A stretch of 64,000 nucleotides of DNA from Muricoccus nepalensis (GTDB lineage: Bacteria; Pseudomonadota; Alphaproteobacteria; Acetobacterales; Acetobacteraceae), in assembly GCF_006438825.1 (NCBI RefSeq), contig NZ_RCZP01000002.1, positions 32,568 through 96,567 on the forward strand, given 5' to 3'. The position numbers and the translations under genes were made by a program. The notes beneath the pieces are model-generated. The model had not been told where the DNA came from, made no database searches, and worked only from the letters and a program-made list of their open reading frames with translations. The stretch's first letter is position 1. Every line of letters starts with the position of its first letter. Positions 16,890 to 26,559 of the stretch are shown one piece after another.

Positions 16890-17840
16890 TCAGCCGCTCG
16901 CCGCGTCCAGCGCCGCGATGTCCTCGGGCGGCAGGGCGAGGTGCACGGCGCGGACGAGGCTCTCGAGCTGCGGCCGGCTCGTCGCGCTCGCGATGGGGGC
17001 GGTCACGCCCTCCCGCGCGATGACCCAGGCGAGGGCTACCTCGGCCGGCTTGGCGCCGCGGCGCCCGGCCACCTCGTCCAGCGCGGCGAGGATCCGCATG
17101 CCCCGGTCGTTGAGGTACTTCTCCACCCGCCCGCCGCGGGCGCGACCCTCGATATCGGCCTTCGAGCGGTACTTTCCGGAGAGGAAGCCGGAAGCCAGGC
17201 TGAAGTAGGTGATCACGCCGATCCCCTCGCGGATCGCGAGGTCGCGGAGCGGGCCGTCGAAGCCCGCGCGGTCGTAGAGGTTGTACTGCGGCTGCAGGCT
17301 CTCGTAGCGGGGCAGGCCCTTCGCGCGCGCGGTCTCCAGCGCCTGCGAGAGCTGGGCCGCGTCGAAGTTCGAGCAGCCGATGGCGCGGACCTTGCCGGCC
17401 TGGATCAGCGCCTCGTAGGCCCGCAGCGTCTCCTCCTGCGGCGTGGCCGCGTCGAAGGCGTGGGACTGGTAAAGGTCGATGCGGTCCGTGCCGAGGCGGC
17501 GGAGCGAATCCTCCACCGCGCGCTCGATCCAGCGGGGCGAGAGGCCCTTGCGGTCTTCCCCCATGTCCATGCCGACCTTGGTGAGGAGGAGGACCTTCTC
17601 GCGCTTGCCGGGGTTAGCGCGCAGCCAGCGGCCGATGATCGCCTCGGACTCGCCGCCTTGGTGGCCCGGCGCCCAGCGGGAATAGACGTCCGCCGTGTCG
17701 ATGGCGTTCAGCCCGGCGTCCACGAAGCCGTCCAGCAGGGAGAAGCTGGTCGCCTCATCCGCGGTCCAGCCGAAGACGTTGCCGCCGAAGACGAGGGGGG
17801 CGATCTCCAGGCCGGTCCGGCCGAGCGCGCGCAACTGCAT
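16890..17840 (-). CDS. Aldo/keto reductase
   Basis: 316 aa NADP-dependent TIM-barrel oxidoreductase. The catalytic tetrad can be placed: Asp and Tyr in NAIDTADVYSRW, Lys in LLLTKVGM, His in LYQSHAFD. The C-terminal cofactor region is present. It resembles the general stress/YajO/Tas-like group acting on small aldehydes and ketones. The substrate is not predictable. It is divergent from hrpB with a 120-base shared upstream region and ends 61 bases from the dsbD-like start. Confidence 0.88.
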   Translation of the reverse strand: MQLRALGRTGLEIAPLVFGGNVFGWTADEATSFSLLDGFVDAGLNAIDTADVYSRWAPGHQGGESEAIIGRWLRANPGKREKVLLLTKVGMDMGEDRKGLSPRWIERAVEDSLRRLGTDRIDLYQSHAFDAATPQEETLRAYEALIQAGKVRAIGCSNFDAAQLSQALETARAKGLPRYESLQPQYNLYDRAGFDGPLRDLAIREGIGVITYFSLASGFLSGKYRSKADIEGRARGGRVEKYLNDRGMRILAALDEVAGRRGAKPAEVALAWVIAREGVTAPIASATSRPQLESLVRAVHLALPPEDIAALDAASG

Positions 17841-17960
17841 GGGATGGTCCTTCGTGGTGCAGGCCCCAAGGTGGGCGGCGGGCCCCGCCCTGCCCAGGGG
17901 CGATGGGGTGGCGGGGCGGCGTTTGACAAGCCGTGCCGCTCCGCCGAGACCGCGGGCACG

Positions 17961-20399
17961 ATGCAGCTTCCCGAACTTCCCGTCGCCGAGGCCCTTCCCG
18001 CCCTGCTCGCGGCGCTGCGGGCGGGCTCCAACGCCGTGCTCGTCGCCCCGCCCGGCGCGGGCAAGACGACCATCGTGCCGCTCACCCTGCTGGACGAGCC
18101 CTGGGCCACCGGGAAGATCCTCGTGCTCGAGCCCCGGCGCGTCGCGGCGCGGGCGGCGGCGCGGCGCATGGCGGAGCTGGCGGGGGAGGGGGCGCCGGGC
18201 GGCCTGGTCGGGCTCTCCACGCGCCTCGACCGCGCGGTGTCCGACCGCACGCGGATCGAGGTGGTGACGGAGGGGCTGCTCGTGCGGCGCCTGCAATCGG
18301 ACCCGGATCTCGCGGGCGTCTCGGCCGTGCTGTTCGACGAGGCGCACGAGCGGCACATCGACACCGATCTCGGCCTCGCGCTCTGCCTCGACATGCAGCG
18401 GGCGCTGCGGCCGGAGATCCGGCTGGTCGCGATGTCCGCCACGCTCGACGCCGCGGGCTTCGGGGCGCTGCTCGACGCGCCGCTGATCGAGAGCGCGGGG
18501 CGGGCCTTCCCGGTCGTTGTCCACCACCGCCCGCGCGACATCAAGGAACCGCGCGACCTGCCCGAGGCCATGGCGGGCGCCATCCGCGAGGCGCTGCGGG
18601 CGCACCCGGGAGACGTCCTCGCCTTCCTGCCGGGCTGGGGCGAGATCCGGCGCACGGCCGAGCGGCTGTCCGGCATCGAGGCGGAGGTGCTGCCGCTGCA
18701 CGGCGAGATGCCGCCGGCCGAGCAGGACCGGGCGCTGAACCCCTCCGCGCGCCGGAAGGTGGTGCTGGCGACCTCCATCGCCGAGACCTCGCTGACCGTG
18801 CCGGGGGTGCGGATCGTCGTCGACGGCGGCTTCCGGCGCGCGCCGCGGCTGGACGCGGCCACGGGGCTGACCCGGCTGGCCACCGTCCGCATCTCCCGCG
18901 CCGCCGCCGAGCAGCGGGCGGGTCGCGCGGGGCGGACCGAGCCGGGCGTCGCCATCCGCCTCTGGACGGAGGCGCTGCACCGCGGCCTGCCGATCGCGAA
19001 CCGGCCGGAGATGCTGGAGGCGGAGCTCTCGGGCCTCGCCCTCGACTGCGCGGCCTGGGGCGCCGATCCCCGCGCGCTGTCCTTCCTCGACCCCCCGCCC
19101 GAGGGGGCGCTGGCGGCGGCGCGCGCCCTGCTGCACGACCTCGACGCGCTGGACGGGGAGGGGCGGATCACCGCGACCGGGCGGCGCATGGCCCGCCTCG
19201 GCGCCCATCCCCGGCTCGCCCGCGTGATGGTGGAGACCCGCACGCCCGGCGAGGGCGCGCTGGCCGCGGACCTCGCCGCGCTGCTGGAGGAGCGCGACCC
19301 CATCCGCAACCGCGAGGCGCCGACCGACCTGCACCTGCGGCTCGACCTGCTGCGCGGGGGCGACCACCCGGAGGCCGACCGCGGCGCCGTCCAGCGCATC
19401 CGCCGCACCGCGCAGCTTCATCGGCGCCGCCTCTCCGTGCCCGAGCGGACGGAGCCGGAGGGCGATCCCGCGGCGCTGCTGGCGGCGGGCTTCCCGGACC
19501 GCATCGCGGCGCGGCGGGGCACGATGGAGGGGGCCTACCGCCTCGCCTCCGGCCAGGGGGCACGGCTGGCCGCGACCGACCCGCTGCGCAAGTCCGCGCT
19601 GCTGGCCGTCGCGGCGCTCGAGCTGCAGGGAACGGAGTCCCGCATCCGCATGGCGGCGCCGCTCGACCGCGCGGTGCTGGAGGCGCGCTTCCCCGAGCGC
19701 TTCGTGCGCGAGGAGGTGACGGAGTTCGACGCGCGGGCGAACGCCGTCGTCGCCCGCCGGCGGCTGCGCTTCGGGCCGCTGGTGCTGGAGGAGGCGACGC
19801 TTCCCCACGCCGACCCCGCCCTCGTCGCGGGGGCGCTGGCCCGCGCCGCGGCGTCGCGCGGCTTCCGCGACCTCGACTGGACGAAGGCGGCGGTGGCGCT
19901 CCGCGCGCGCCTGCGCTGGGCCCGCGCGACGGAGGGCGCGCCCTGGCCGGAGGTGTCCGACGCGGCGCTGGCCGCGACGGCCGAGGAATGGCTGGCGCCG
20001 CACCTGCACGGGAAGTCCCGCCTGGCGGAGCTGCGCGGGCTGGACGCGGCGGCGGTGCTGCAATCCTTGGTGCCCTGGGAGCTGCGCCGGCGGCTGGACG
20101 CCGAGCTGCCGCCCCGGGTGGATCTGCCGGAGGGCCGCAGCGCCGCCATCGACTACGACCGCGAGGTGCCGGCGATCGAGGCGCGGGCGCAGCACCTCTT
20201 CGGCCTCGCCGCCGCGCCGCGGCTGATGGGCGGGCGCGTGCCGCTGCAGGTCTCGCTCCTCTCGCCGGCCGGGCGGCCCATCGCGGTCACCTCGGACCTG
20301 CCGGGTTTCTGGCGGGGCGGCTGGGCGGAGGTGCGGCGGGAGATGCGGGGGCGCTACCCGCGCCACGCCTGGCCGGAGGATCCCTCCGCGGGCGGGTGA
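17961..20399 (+). CDS. hrpB: ATP-dependent helicase HrpB
   Basis: 812 aa, typical length for HrpB DEAH-box helicases. Walker A is APPGAGKTT near residue 33; motif II is FDEAHERH; motif III MSATLD; motif V ATSIAETSLT; motif VI EQRAGRAGRTEPG. The C-terminal third is the HrpB-specific region, ending with LPGFWRGGWAEVRREMRGRYPRHAWPE-like sequence diagnostic of the family. The ATG at 17961 directly precedes the conserved N-terminus; the open frame extends far upstream but is antisense to the aldo/keto reductase. The cellular role of HrpB is not well defined; an RNA substrate is assumed. Confidence 0.93.
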   Translation: MQLPELPVAEALPALLAALRAGSNAVLVAPPGAGKTTIVPLTLLDEPWATGKILVLEPRRVAARAAARRMAELAGEGAPGGLVGLSTRLDRAVSDRTRIEVVTEGLLVRRLQSDPDLAGVSAVLFDEAHERHIDTDLGLALCLDMQRALRPEIRLVAMSATLDAAGFGALLDAPLIESAGRAFPVVVHHRPRDIKEPRDLPEAMAGAIREALRAHPGDVLAFLPGWGEIRRTAERLSGIEAEVLPLHGEMPPAEQDRALNPSARRKVVLATSIAETSLTVPGVRIVVDGGFRRAPRLDAATGLTRLATVRISRAAAEQRAGRAGRTEPGVAIRLWTEALHRGLPIANRPEMLEAELSGLALDCAAWGADPRALSFLDPPPEGALAAARALLHDLDALDGEGRITATGRRMARLGAHPRLARVMVETRTPGEGALAADLAALLEERDPIRNREAPTDLHLRLDLLRGGDHPEADRGAVQRIRRTAQLHRRRLSVPERTEPEGDPAALLAAGFPDRIAARRGTMEGAYRLASGQGARLAATDPLRKSALLAVAALELQGTESRIRMAAPLDRAVLEARFPERFVREEVTEFDARANAVVARRRLRFGPLVLEEATLPHADPALVAGALARAAASRGFRDLDWTKAAVALRARLRWARATEGAPWPEVSDAALAATAEEWLAPHLHGKSRLAELRGLDAAAVLQSLVPWELRRRLDAELPPRVDLPEGRSAAIDYDREVPAIEARAQHLFGLAAAPRLMGGRVPLQVSLLSPAGRPIAVTSDLPGFWRGGWAEVRREMRGRYPRHAWPEDPSAGG

Positions 20400-20414
20400 G
20401 GCGCCTCGCGAGAC

Positions 20415-20445
20415 CTTGAACACCCCCTTATCCTTCCCCCTCTAT
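20415..20445 (+). promoter_or_regulatory. Sigma32 (RpoH)-like promoter for the HtrA protease
   Basis: CTTGAA at 20415-20420 and CCCCTCTAT at 20437-20445 are separated by 16 bases. This resembles the heat-shock consensus (CTTGAA, 13-17 bases, CCCCATnT). It ends 44 bases before the ATG of an HtrA-type protease, a known class of RpoH target in alphaproteobacteria. The call is a visual match only. Confidence 0.5.
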
Positions 20446-20489
20446 GGGAAGACCGTCCCCGCCGACTCGCCGGAGAGCCGATAGACCGC

Positions 20490-21635
<1,146 letters not shown>

Positions 21636-21756
21636 GGCGGGGCGGGGCCGATGCCCCGGTGCTGGACAGTCCTGCCGCGGTCTTCCAAGAAAGGCGGGAA
21701 TCTCCGGCGGGAAGCCGTCCCGGGCCGATCACGCCCGGGATAGAACAAGGACCACC

Positions 21757-22443
21757 ATGCGTATCCTCCTCGTCGAGGACGACCCCGAGGTCGCCCGCTT
21801 CGTCCGCCGCGGCCTGACCGAGGCCGGCCACGCCGTCGAGCACCGCGACAACGGGCGCGACGGCCTCTTCGCCGCCGCCGGCGAGCCCTTCGACCTGCTG
21901 GTGATCGACCGCATGCTGCCGGGGGGCGTCGACGGGCTGCGCCTGGTGGAGACGCTGCGGGGGCAGGAGAACCGCACCCCCGTGCTGTTCCTGACGGCCC
22001 TTTCCTCGGTCGACGAGCGGGTGCGCGGGCTGAAGGCGGGGGGCGACGACTACCTCACCAAGCCCTTCGCCTTCGCCGAGCTCCTCGCCCGCGTGGAGGC
22101 GCTGGGGCGGCGCCCCGCCGCCGAGGTGCCGGCGACGCGGCTTCGGGTGGCGGACCTGGAGCTGGACCTGCTGTCGCGCTCCGTCACGCGGGGCGGCAAG
22201 CGGATCGACGTGCAGCCCCGCGAGTTCCGGCTGCTCGAGCACCTGATGCGCCACGCGGGGCAGGTGGTGACGCGCACGATGCTGCTCGAGAAGGTTTGGG
22301 ACTACCACTTCGACCCACAGACGAACGTCATCGACGTGCACGTCTCGCGGCTGCGCCAGAAGCTCGACCGCGGCTTTGACAAGCCGCTCATCCACACCAT
22401 CCGCAACGCCGGCTACATGATCCGGGCGGAGGACGCCGCCTAA
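21757..22443 (+). CDS. OmpR/PhoB-family response regulator
   Basis: 228 aa. The receiver domain has the acidic pair EDD (7-9), phosphoacceptor Asp in LLVIDRMLPG (about 51), Thr in FLTALS, and Lys in LTKPFAF. A winged-helix DNA-binding domain (about 130-225) follows with DVHVSRLRQKLD and the IRNAGYMI end. It is followed after 13 bases by its cognate sensor kinase and preceded by an HtrA protease, so envelope-stress output is a reasonable guess. Confidence 0.92.
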   Translation: MRILLVEDDPEVARFVRRGLTEAGHAVEHRDNGRDGLFAAAGEPFDLLVIDRMLPGGVDGLRLVETLRGQENRTPVLFLTALSSVDERVRGLKAGGDDYLTKPFAFAELLARVEALGRRPAAEVPATRLRVADLELDLLSRSVTRGGKRIDVQPREFRLLEHLMRHAGQVVTRTMLLEKVWDYHFDPQTNVIDVHVSRLRQKLDRGFDKPLIHTIRNAGYMIRAEDAA

Positions 22444-22456
22444 GGGGCGCGCGGCC

Positions 22457-23890
22457 GTGGTCGCCGGGCAGATCCGCCGCGCTCCCGTCCCCCGCCTGGT
22501 GGACAGCGCGGGGTTCCGCTTCGCGGTCTTCTTCGCCGTCATGTTCCTCCTCGGCGGCGTCGCCTTCGCGGGCATCGTCTGGTGGAACACGGCGGGCGGG
22601 CTGGACCGGCAGACGGACGCGGCCATCCGCGCCGACGTCGCGGCCCTCGTGCAGCGCTTCCGCCAGGCCGGGCGCGAGGGGGTGGAGGAGGCGATCGCCT
22701 TCCGCCTGCTGCGCGACGGCGACGCGCAGGACCTCTACCGCCTGACTGATTCCACGGGCCGCCAGATCGCGGGCAACCTCGACGCGACGCCGGACGAGCT
22801 CGACGGGCCGCCGCCGGAGGGGGAGCCGCTGCGCTGGCTGCGCGCGCCGCTGGTGCGGGAGGGCTCGCTGACGGAGGCGCGGCTCTACCGCGCGGACCTG
22901 CCCAACGGGGACCGGCTGATCGTCGGGCGCGACGTGGAGGAGCGGCTGCGGCTGCGCGAGCTGCTCGGGCGGGGCCTCGGCTGGGCGGCCAGCGCCTCCT
23001 GCCTCATCGCCCTCATCGGCGCGCTGCTGCTGCGGCGGGCGCTGCAGTCCCGCCTCCGCCCGGCCGCCGAGACGGTGACGTCCATCGCCCAGGGCGACCT
23101 CACCCAGCGCGTGCCGCTCTCGGGCCGCGAGGACGAGTTCGACCGGCTGGGGCGGGCGCTGAACGCCATGCTGGACCGCATCGGCACGCTGATGGCCGGC
23201 GTCCGCGGCGTGTCCGACGCCATCGCGCACGACCTGCGCACCCCCGTGGCGCGGGCGCGCGGGCGCCTGGAGGAGGCGCTGGACGGCGATGCCGAGACGA
23301 TGCGGCGCGCCATCGAGACGGGGCTGGCCGACCTCGACGGGATGACGCGGATCTTCCAGGCGGTGCTGCGCATCACGGAGGCCGAGGCGGGGGCGCGGCG
23401 CGCGGCCTTCGCCGCCCTCGACCTCACGCCGCTGCTGGCCGACGCCGCCGAGCTCTACGAGGTGCTCGCCGAGGCGCGCGGGGCGGCGCTGGCGGCCGAG
23501 CTGCCGGAGGCGCTGCCGATGACGGGCGACCGCGACCTGCTGCTCCAGGCGGTCGCCAACCTCCTCGACAACGCCGTGAAGTTCTCCCCGGCCGGAAGCA
23601 CCATCCGGCTCCTGGCGGGCGTGTCGGAGGGGTCTCTCCGGATCACCGTGGCGGACGAGGGGCCGGGGCTCTCCCCGGCGGACCGGGCGCGGGCCGGGGA
23701 GCGGTTCTTCCGGGCCGACAGCGCGCGGGCGACGCCGGGCTACGGGCTCGGCCTCTCGCTCGTCCGCGCGGTGGCGGGGCTGCACGGGGGGGAGCTGGTG
23801 CTGGAGGACACCCATCCGGGCGCGGTGCCGCCGGGCCTCTCGGCCACCCTCGTCCTGCCGGCCGACGTCGCGCCCGCGGCCGAGGCCTGA
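22457..23890 (+). CDS. Sensor histidine kinase
   Basis: 477 aa partner of the preceding response regulator. Transmembrane helices at about 21-43 and 175-193 flank a periplasmic sensor region of roughly 130 residues with no recognised domain. HAMP (about 195-250), a HisKA domain with His258 in AIAHDLRTP, and an ATPase domain with N box LLDNAVKF, G1 DEGPGLS and G2 GYGLGLSLV complete the kinase. The start is GTG at 22457. The following MFS gene begins 4 bases after the stop. Confidence 0.92.
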   Translation: MVAGQIRRAPVPRLVDSAGFRFAVFFAVMFLLGGVAFAGIVWWNTAGGLDRQTDAAIRADVAALVQRFRQAGREGVEEAIAFRLLRDGDAQDLYRLTDSTGRQIAGNLDATPDELDGPPPEGEPLRWLRAPLVREGSLTEARLYRADLPNGDRLIVGRDVEERLRLRELLGRGLGWAASASCLIALIGALLLRRALQSRLRPAAETVTSIAQGDLTQRVPLSGREDEFDRLGRALNAMLDRIGTLMAGVRGVSDAIAHDLRTPVARARGRLEEALDGDAETMRRAIETGLADLDGMTRIFQAVLRITEAEAGARRAAFAALDLTPLLADAAELYEVLAEARGAALAAELPEALPMTGDRDLLLQAVANLLDNAVKFSPAGSTIRLLAGVSEGSLRITVADEGPGLSPADRARAGERFFRADSARATPGYGLGLSLVRAVAGLHGGELVLEDTHPGAVPPGLSATLVLPADVAPAAEA

Positions 23891-23894
23891 GGGG

Positions 23895-25037
23895 GTGGGG
23901 AAGCGCAACCCGTCCCTTTCCGCGGCGCTGGCCGGGGCGGCCGCGCTCTGCGCCGTCATCGGCCTCGCGCGCTTCGGCTACGTGCCCCTCTTCCCCGCCC
24001 TCGTCGCTGCCGGCTGGGTGGGGGGCGGGGAGGCGGGGGCGCTGGGGGCGGTGAACTTCACGGGCTACCTCGCGGGCGCGCTGATCGGGCCGCGGGTGGG
24101 GGCGCGGCTCGGCACGCGGCGGGCGCTGGACGCGGGGATGGGGCTGGCGGCGCTGTCCTTCCTCGCCTGCGCGCTGCATCTCGGCTTCCCCTGGCTGGCC
24201 CTCTGGCGCGCGGCGGCGGGGCTGGCGGGGGGCGTCACCATGGCGCTGATCGGCCCCGCGGTGCAGGCGGTGACCGAGCCCTCCCGCCGCGGGCGCGCGG
24301 GCGGGCTGGTGCTCGGCGGGGTGGGCTCGGGGGTGATGCTGGCCTCCCTCCTCGTGCCCGTGCTGGTGGGCGCCGGGGGGCTCGCGGCGACCTGGGCGGG
24401 GCTCGGCCTCGCGGTCGCGGCGCTCTGGGCCTTCGCGCATCCGCGCTGGCCGGACCCGCCGGCCCTGCCGCGGCCCGTCGCCGGGGAGGCCCCGGTGGCG
24501 GCGCCGGCGGGGGTGGGGATGCTCGTCCTCGCCTATACCCTCTCGGCGGCCGGCATGGCGGCGCCGATGGTCTATCTCGGCGACCTCGCCGCGCGGGGGC
24601 ACGGGCTCGGCGTGGCGGCGGCCGGGCTGGTCTGGGGGCTCTTCGGCCTCGGCGCCCTCGGCGGGACGCTCGCCGGCGGGCTCGCGACCGATCGGCTGGG
24701 GCCGCGGGCCATGCCGCTCTGGCTGGGGGTGCAGGTCGCGGCGCTCGCCGCGGCGCTGCTGCCGCACCCGGCGGCGGTGCCGCTGGCCTCGCTCCTCTCG
24801 GGCTTCTCGGGGGTCGGGATCTCCGCGGTCGCCCTGGCGCGGCTCCGCTCCATGACGGGGCCGGCGACGCCGCGGCACTGGTCGCGCGCGACGGCGCTCT
24901 ACGCGGGCGCGCAGGCCGCCACGGGCTACGGCCTGGCCTGGCTCTTCGCCCTCGCCGGCGACGCCCACGCGCCGGTCTTCCTGGCGGGGCTGCTGCTCAG
25001 CCTCGCCGGGCTGCTCGTCGCGCTCCGGCGGGGGTGA
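23895..25037 (+). CDS. YbfB/YjiJ-family MFS transporter
   Basis: 380 aa, about twelve hydrophobic segments and few charged residues outside loops. The N-terminal IGLARFGYVPLFPALV stretch is characteristic of the YbfB/YjiJ (MFS_4) group. Substrates of this group are not established. The GTG start is 4 bases after the kinase stop, so it is probably co-transcribed with the two-component system and could be an output of it. It converges on hemN with a 9-base gap. Confidence 0.82.
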   Translation: MGKRNPSLSAALAGAAALCAVIGLARFGYVPLFPALVAAGWVGGGEAGALGAVNFTGYLAGALIGPRVGARLGTRRALDAGMGLAALSFLACALHLGFPWLALWRAAAGLAGGVTMALIGPAVQAVTEPSRRGRAGGLVLGGVGSGVMLASLLVPVLVGAGGLAATWAGLGLAVAALWAFAHPRWPDPPALPRPVAGEAPVAAPAGVGMLVLAYTLSAAGMAAPMVYLGDLAARGHGLGVAAAGLVWGLFGLGALGGTLAGGLATDRLGPRAMPLWLGVQVAALAAALLPHPAAVPLASLLSGFSGVGISAVALARLRSMTGPATPRHWSRATALYAGAQAATGYGLAWLFALAGDAHAPVFLAGLLLSLAGLLVALRRG

Positions 25038-25046
25038 GGGCGCGCC

Positions 25047-26420
25047 TCAGACCGCCGCGGAGTGCCGCTGCGGCGAGGGCGCGAGATGGGCGTCGAAGCA
25101 GGCCGCGACCTGGCGCACGAAGCGGCGGCCGGCGGGCGTCACGGTCAGGCGGCCGGGCCGGATCTCGACCAAGCCCTGCGCCTCCAGCGGCGCCATGGCC
25201 GCGATCGCCTCGCGCAGGATCGGCTCGAGCGGCACGGCCGCCGTGGCCGGGGCGGCGAGGTCGAGGGCGAAGTCGCACATCAGGCGCTCGATGAGGGCGC
25301 CGCGGGCGCGGTCCTCCGGCGTGATCGCGACGCCGCGGGCGATGGGCAGGCGGCCCTCCGCCACGGCATCGGCGTGATTGCGCTCGTCGAGGATGTTGCC
25401 CGCGAGGCCGCCGGGCAGGCTGCCGATAGCCGAGGGGCCGAGGCCGAGCAGCACGGGCGCGTCGTCCGTGGTGTAGCCCTGGAAGTTCCGCCGCAGCCGG
25501 CCCTCGGCCGCGGCGCGGGCCAGGGGGTCGCCGGGGGCGGCGAAGTGGTCGAGGCCCAGCGCCGCGTAGCCGGCGCGGGTGAGCACCCTCTCGGCGGCCT
25601 CGGCCTGCTCCATCCGCGCCTCGGCGCCCGGCAGGGCGGTGGCGTCGAGGGCGCGCTGGTTCGGCTTCATCCAGGCGACGTGCGCGTAGCCGAAGACCGC
25701 GATCCGGTCGACGCCGAGCCAGGCGGCGAAGCGCGCGCTCCGCTCCACGTGGTCCACGGTCTGGCCGGGCAGTCCGTACATGAGGTCGAGGTTCACGCCG
25801 GAGAAGCCCGCCCGGCGGAGGCGCTCCACGGCGATGGCGACCATCTCGGAGGGCTGCGTCCGGCCGATCCGCGCCTGGACCTCGGGCGAGATGTCCTGCA
25901 CGCCGAGGCTCGCCCGGGTGAAGCCGAGCTCGGCCAGGGTCGTGACCATGTCGTCGTCGAGCAGGCGGGGGTCGAGCTCGATCGCCAGCTCCGCGCCGGG
26001 GCGGAGGCCGAAGCGCGCGAAGAGGCCGTTCACGAGGGTGCGCATCCGCACGGGGCCGAGGATGGAGGGGGTGCCGCCGCCGAGATGCAGGTGCGCGACG
26101 CCGCCGTGCTCGGGCAGCGCTGCCGCCAGGAGGTCCGCCTCGCCCTCCAGGGCCGCGGCGAAGGCGTCGATCCGCGCCTCGGAGCGGGTCGGCTTGGCGT
26201 GGCAGGCGCAGTACCAGCAGAGGTCCCGGCAGTAGGGGACGTGAAGGTAGATCGAGAGCGGGTCGCCGGCGCGGACGCCGTCGCGCAGCCAGCCGCGGTA
26301 GGTGGCCTCGTCCAGCGGGCCGAACTGCGCGGCCGTGGGGTAGCTCGTGTAGCGCGGCACCTTGGCCTCGGCGAGGGCGAGCAGCGCGCGGGAGGGGGCG
26401 GGGGCGGCGGTCATGGCCAT
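25047..26420 (-). CDS. hemN: Oxygen-independent coproporphyrinogen III dehydrogenase
   Basis: 457 aa radical-SAM enzyme that converts coproporphyrinogen III to protoporphyrinogen IX without oxygen. The N-terminus VPRYTSYPTAAQF matches E. coli HemN. The cluster motif is C64-x3-C68-x2-C71, followed by the HemN-specific Cys73 (CRDLCWYCAC). GGGTPS, the later GLDHFA and RNFQGYTT are also HemN landmarks. The ATG at 26420 (with a second at 26414) fits family alignment. An FNR/FixK-like palindrome lies 30 bases upstream, fitting low-oxygen induction. Confidence 0.95.
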   Translation of the reverse strand: MAMTAAPAPSRALLALAEAKVPRYTSYPTAAQFGPLDEATYRGWLRDGVRAGDPLSIYLHVPYCRDLCWYCACHAKPTRSEARIDAFAAALEGEADLLAAALPEHGGVAHLHLGGGTPSILGPVRMRTLVNGLFARFGLRPGAELAIELDPRLLDDDMVTTLAELGFTRASLGVQDISPEVQARIGRTQPSEMVAIAVERLRRAGFSGVNLDLMYGLPGQTVDHVERSARFAAWLGVDRIAVFGYAHVAWMKPNQRALDATALPGAEARMEQAEAAERVLTRAGYAALGLDHFAAPGDPLARAAAEGRLRRNFQGYTTDDAPVLLGLGPSAIGSLPGGLAGNILDERNHADAVAEGRLPIARGVAITPEDRARGALIERLMCDFALDLAAPATAAVPLEPILREAIAAMAPLEAQGLVEIRPGRLTVTPAGRRFVRQVAACFDAHLAPSPQRHSAAV

Positions 26421-26449
26421 GGGCGTAGCCGCGCGCGGCTCCCGCAACC

Positions 26450-26463
26450 TTGATCTAGCGCAA
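26450..26463. promoter_or_regulatory. FNR/FixK-like site between hemN and the CoA transferase
   Basis: TTGAT-CTAG-CGCAA matches the FNR/FixK box (TTGAT-N4-ATCAA) with one half degenerate, as in many alphaproteobacterial sites. hemN is a classic target. The centre is only about 36 bases from the hemN ATG, so a class II promoter would give a nearly leaderless hemN mRNA. It could instead serve the divergent gene starting at 26560. On the hemN side a perfect 14-bp palindrome, AGCCGCGCGCGGCT, lies between site and start. Confidence 0.5.
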
Positions 26464-26559
26464 AGGGCCGGCGGGCCCCGCCGCGCGGGTCCGCGCCCGC
26501 GCCCCCTTGCCAGCGCCCCCGCGCCGGGGAACATCCCCGCCGATCAGGGAGAGACGCCG

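Noticed and set aside
16941-17960. Long upstream extension of the hrpB frame
   Set aside because: It is antisense to the aldo/keto reductase and has no helicase-like sequence; HrpB begins at 17961.
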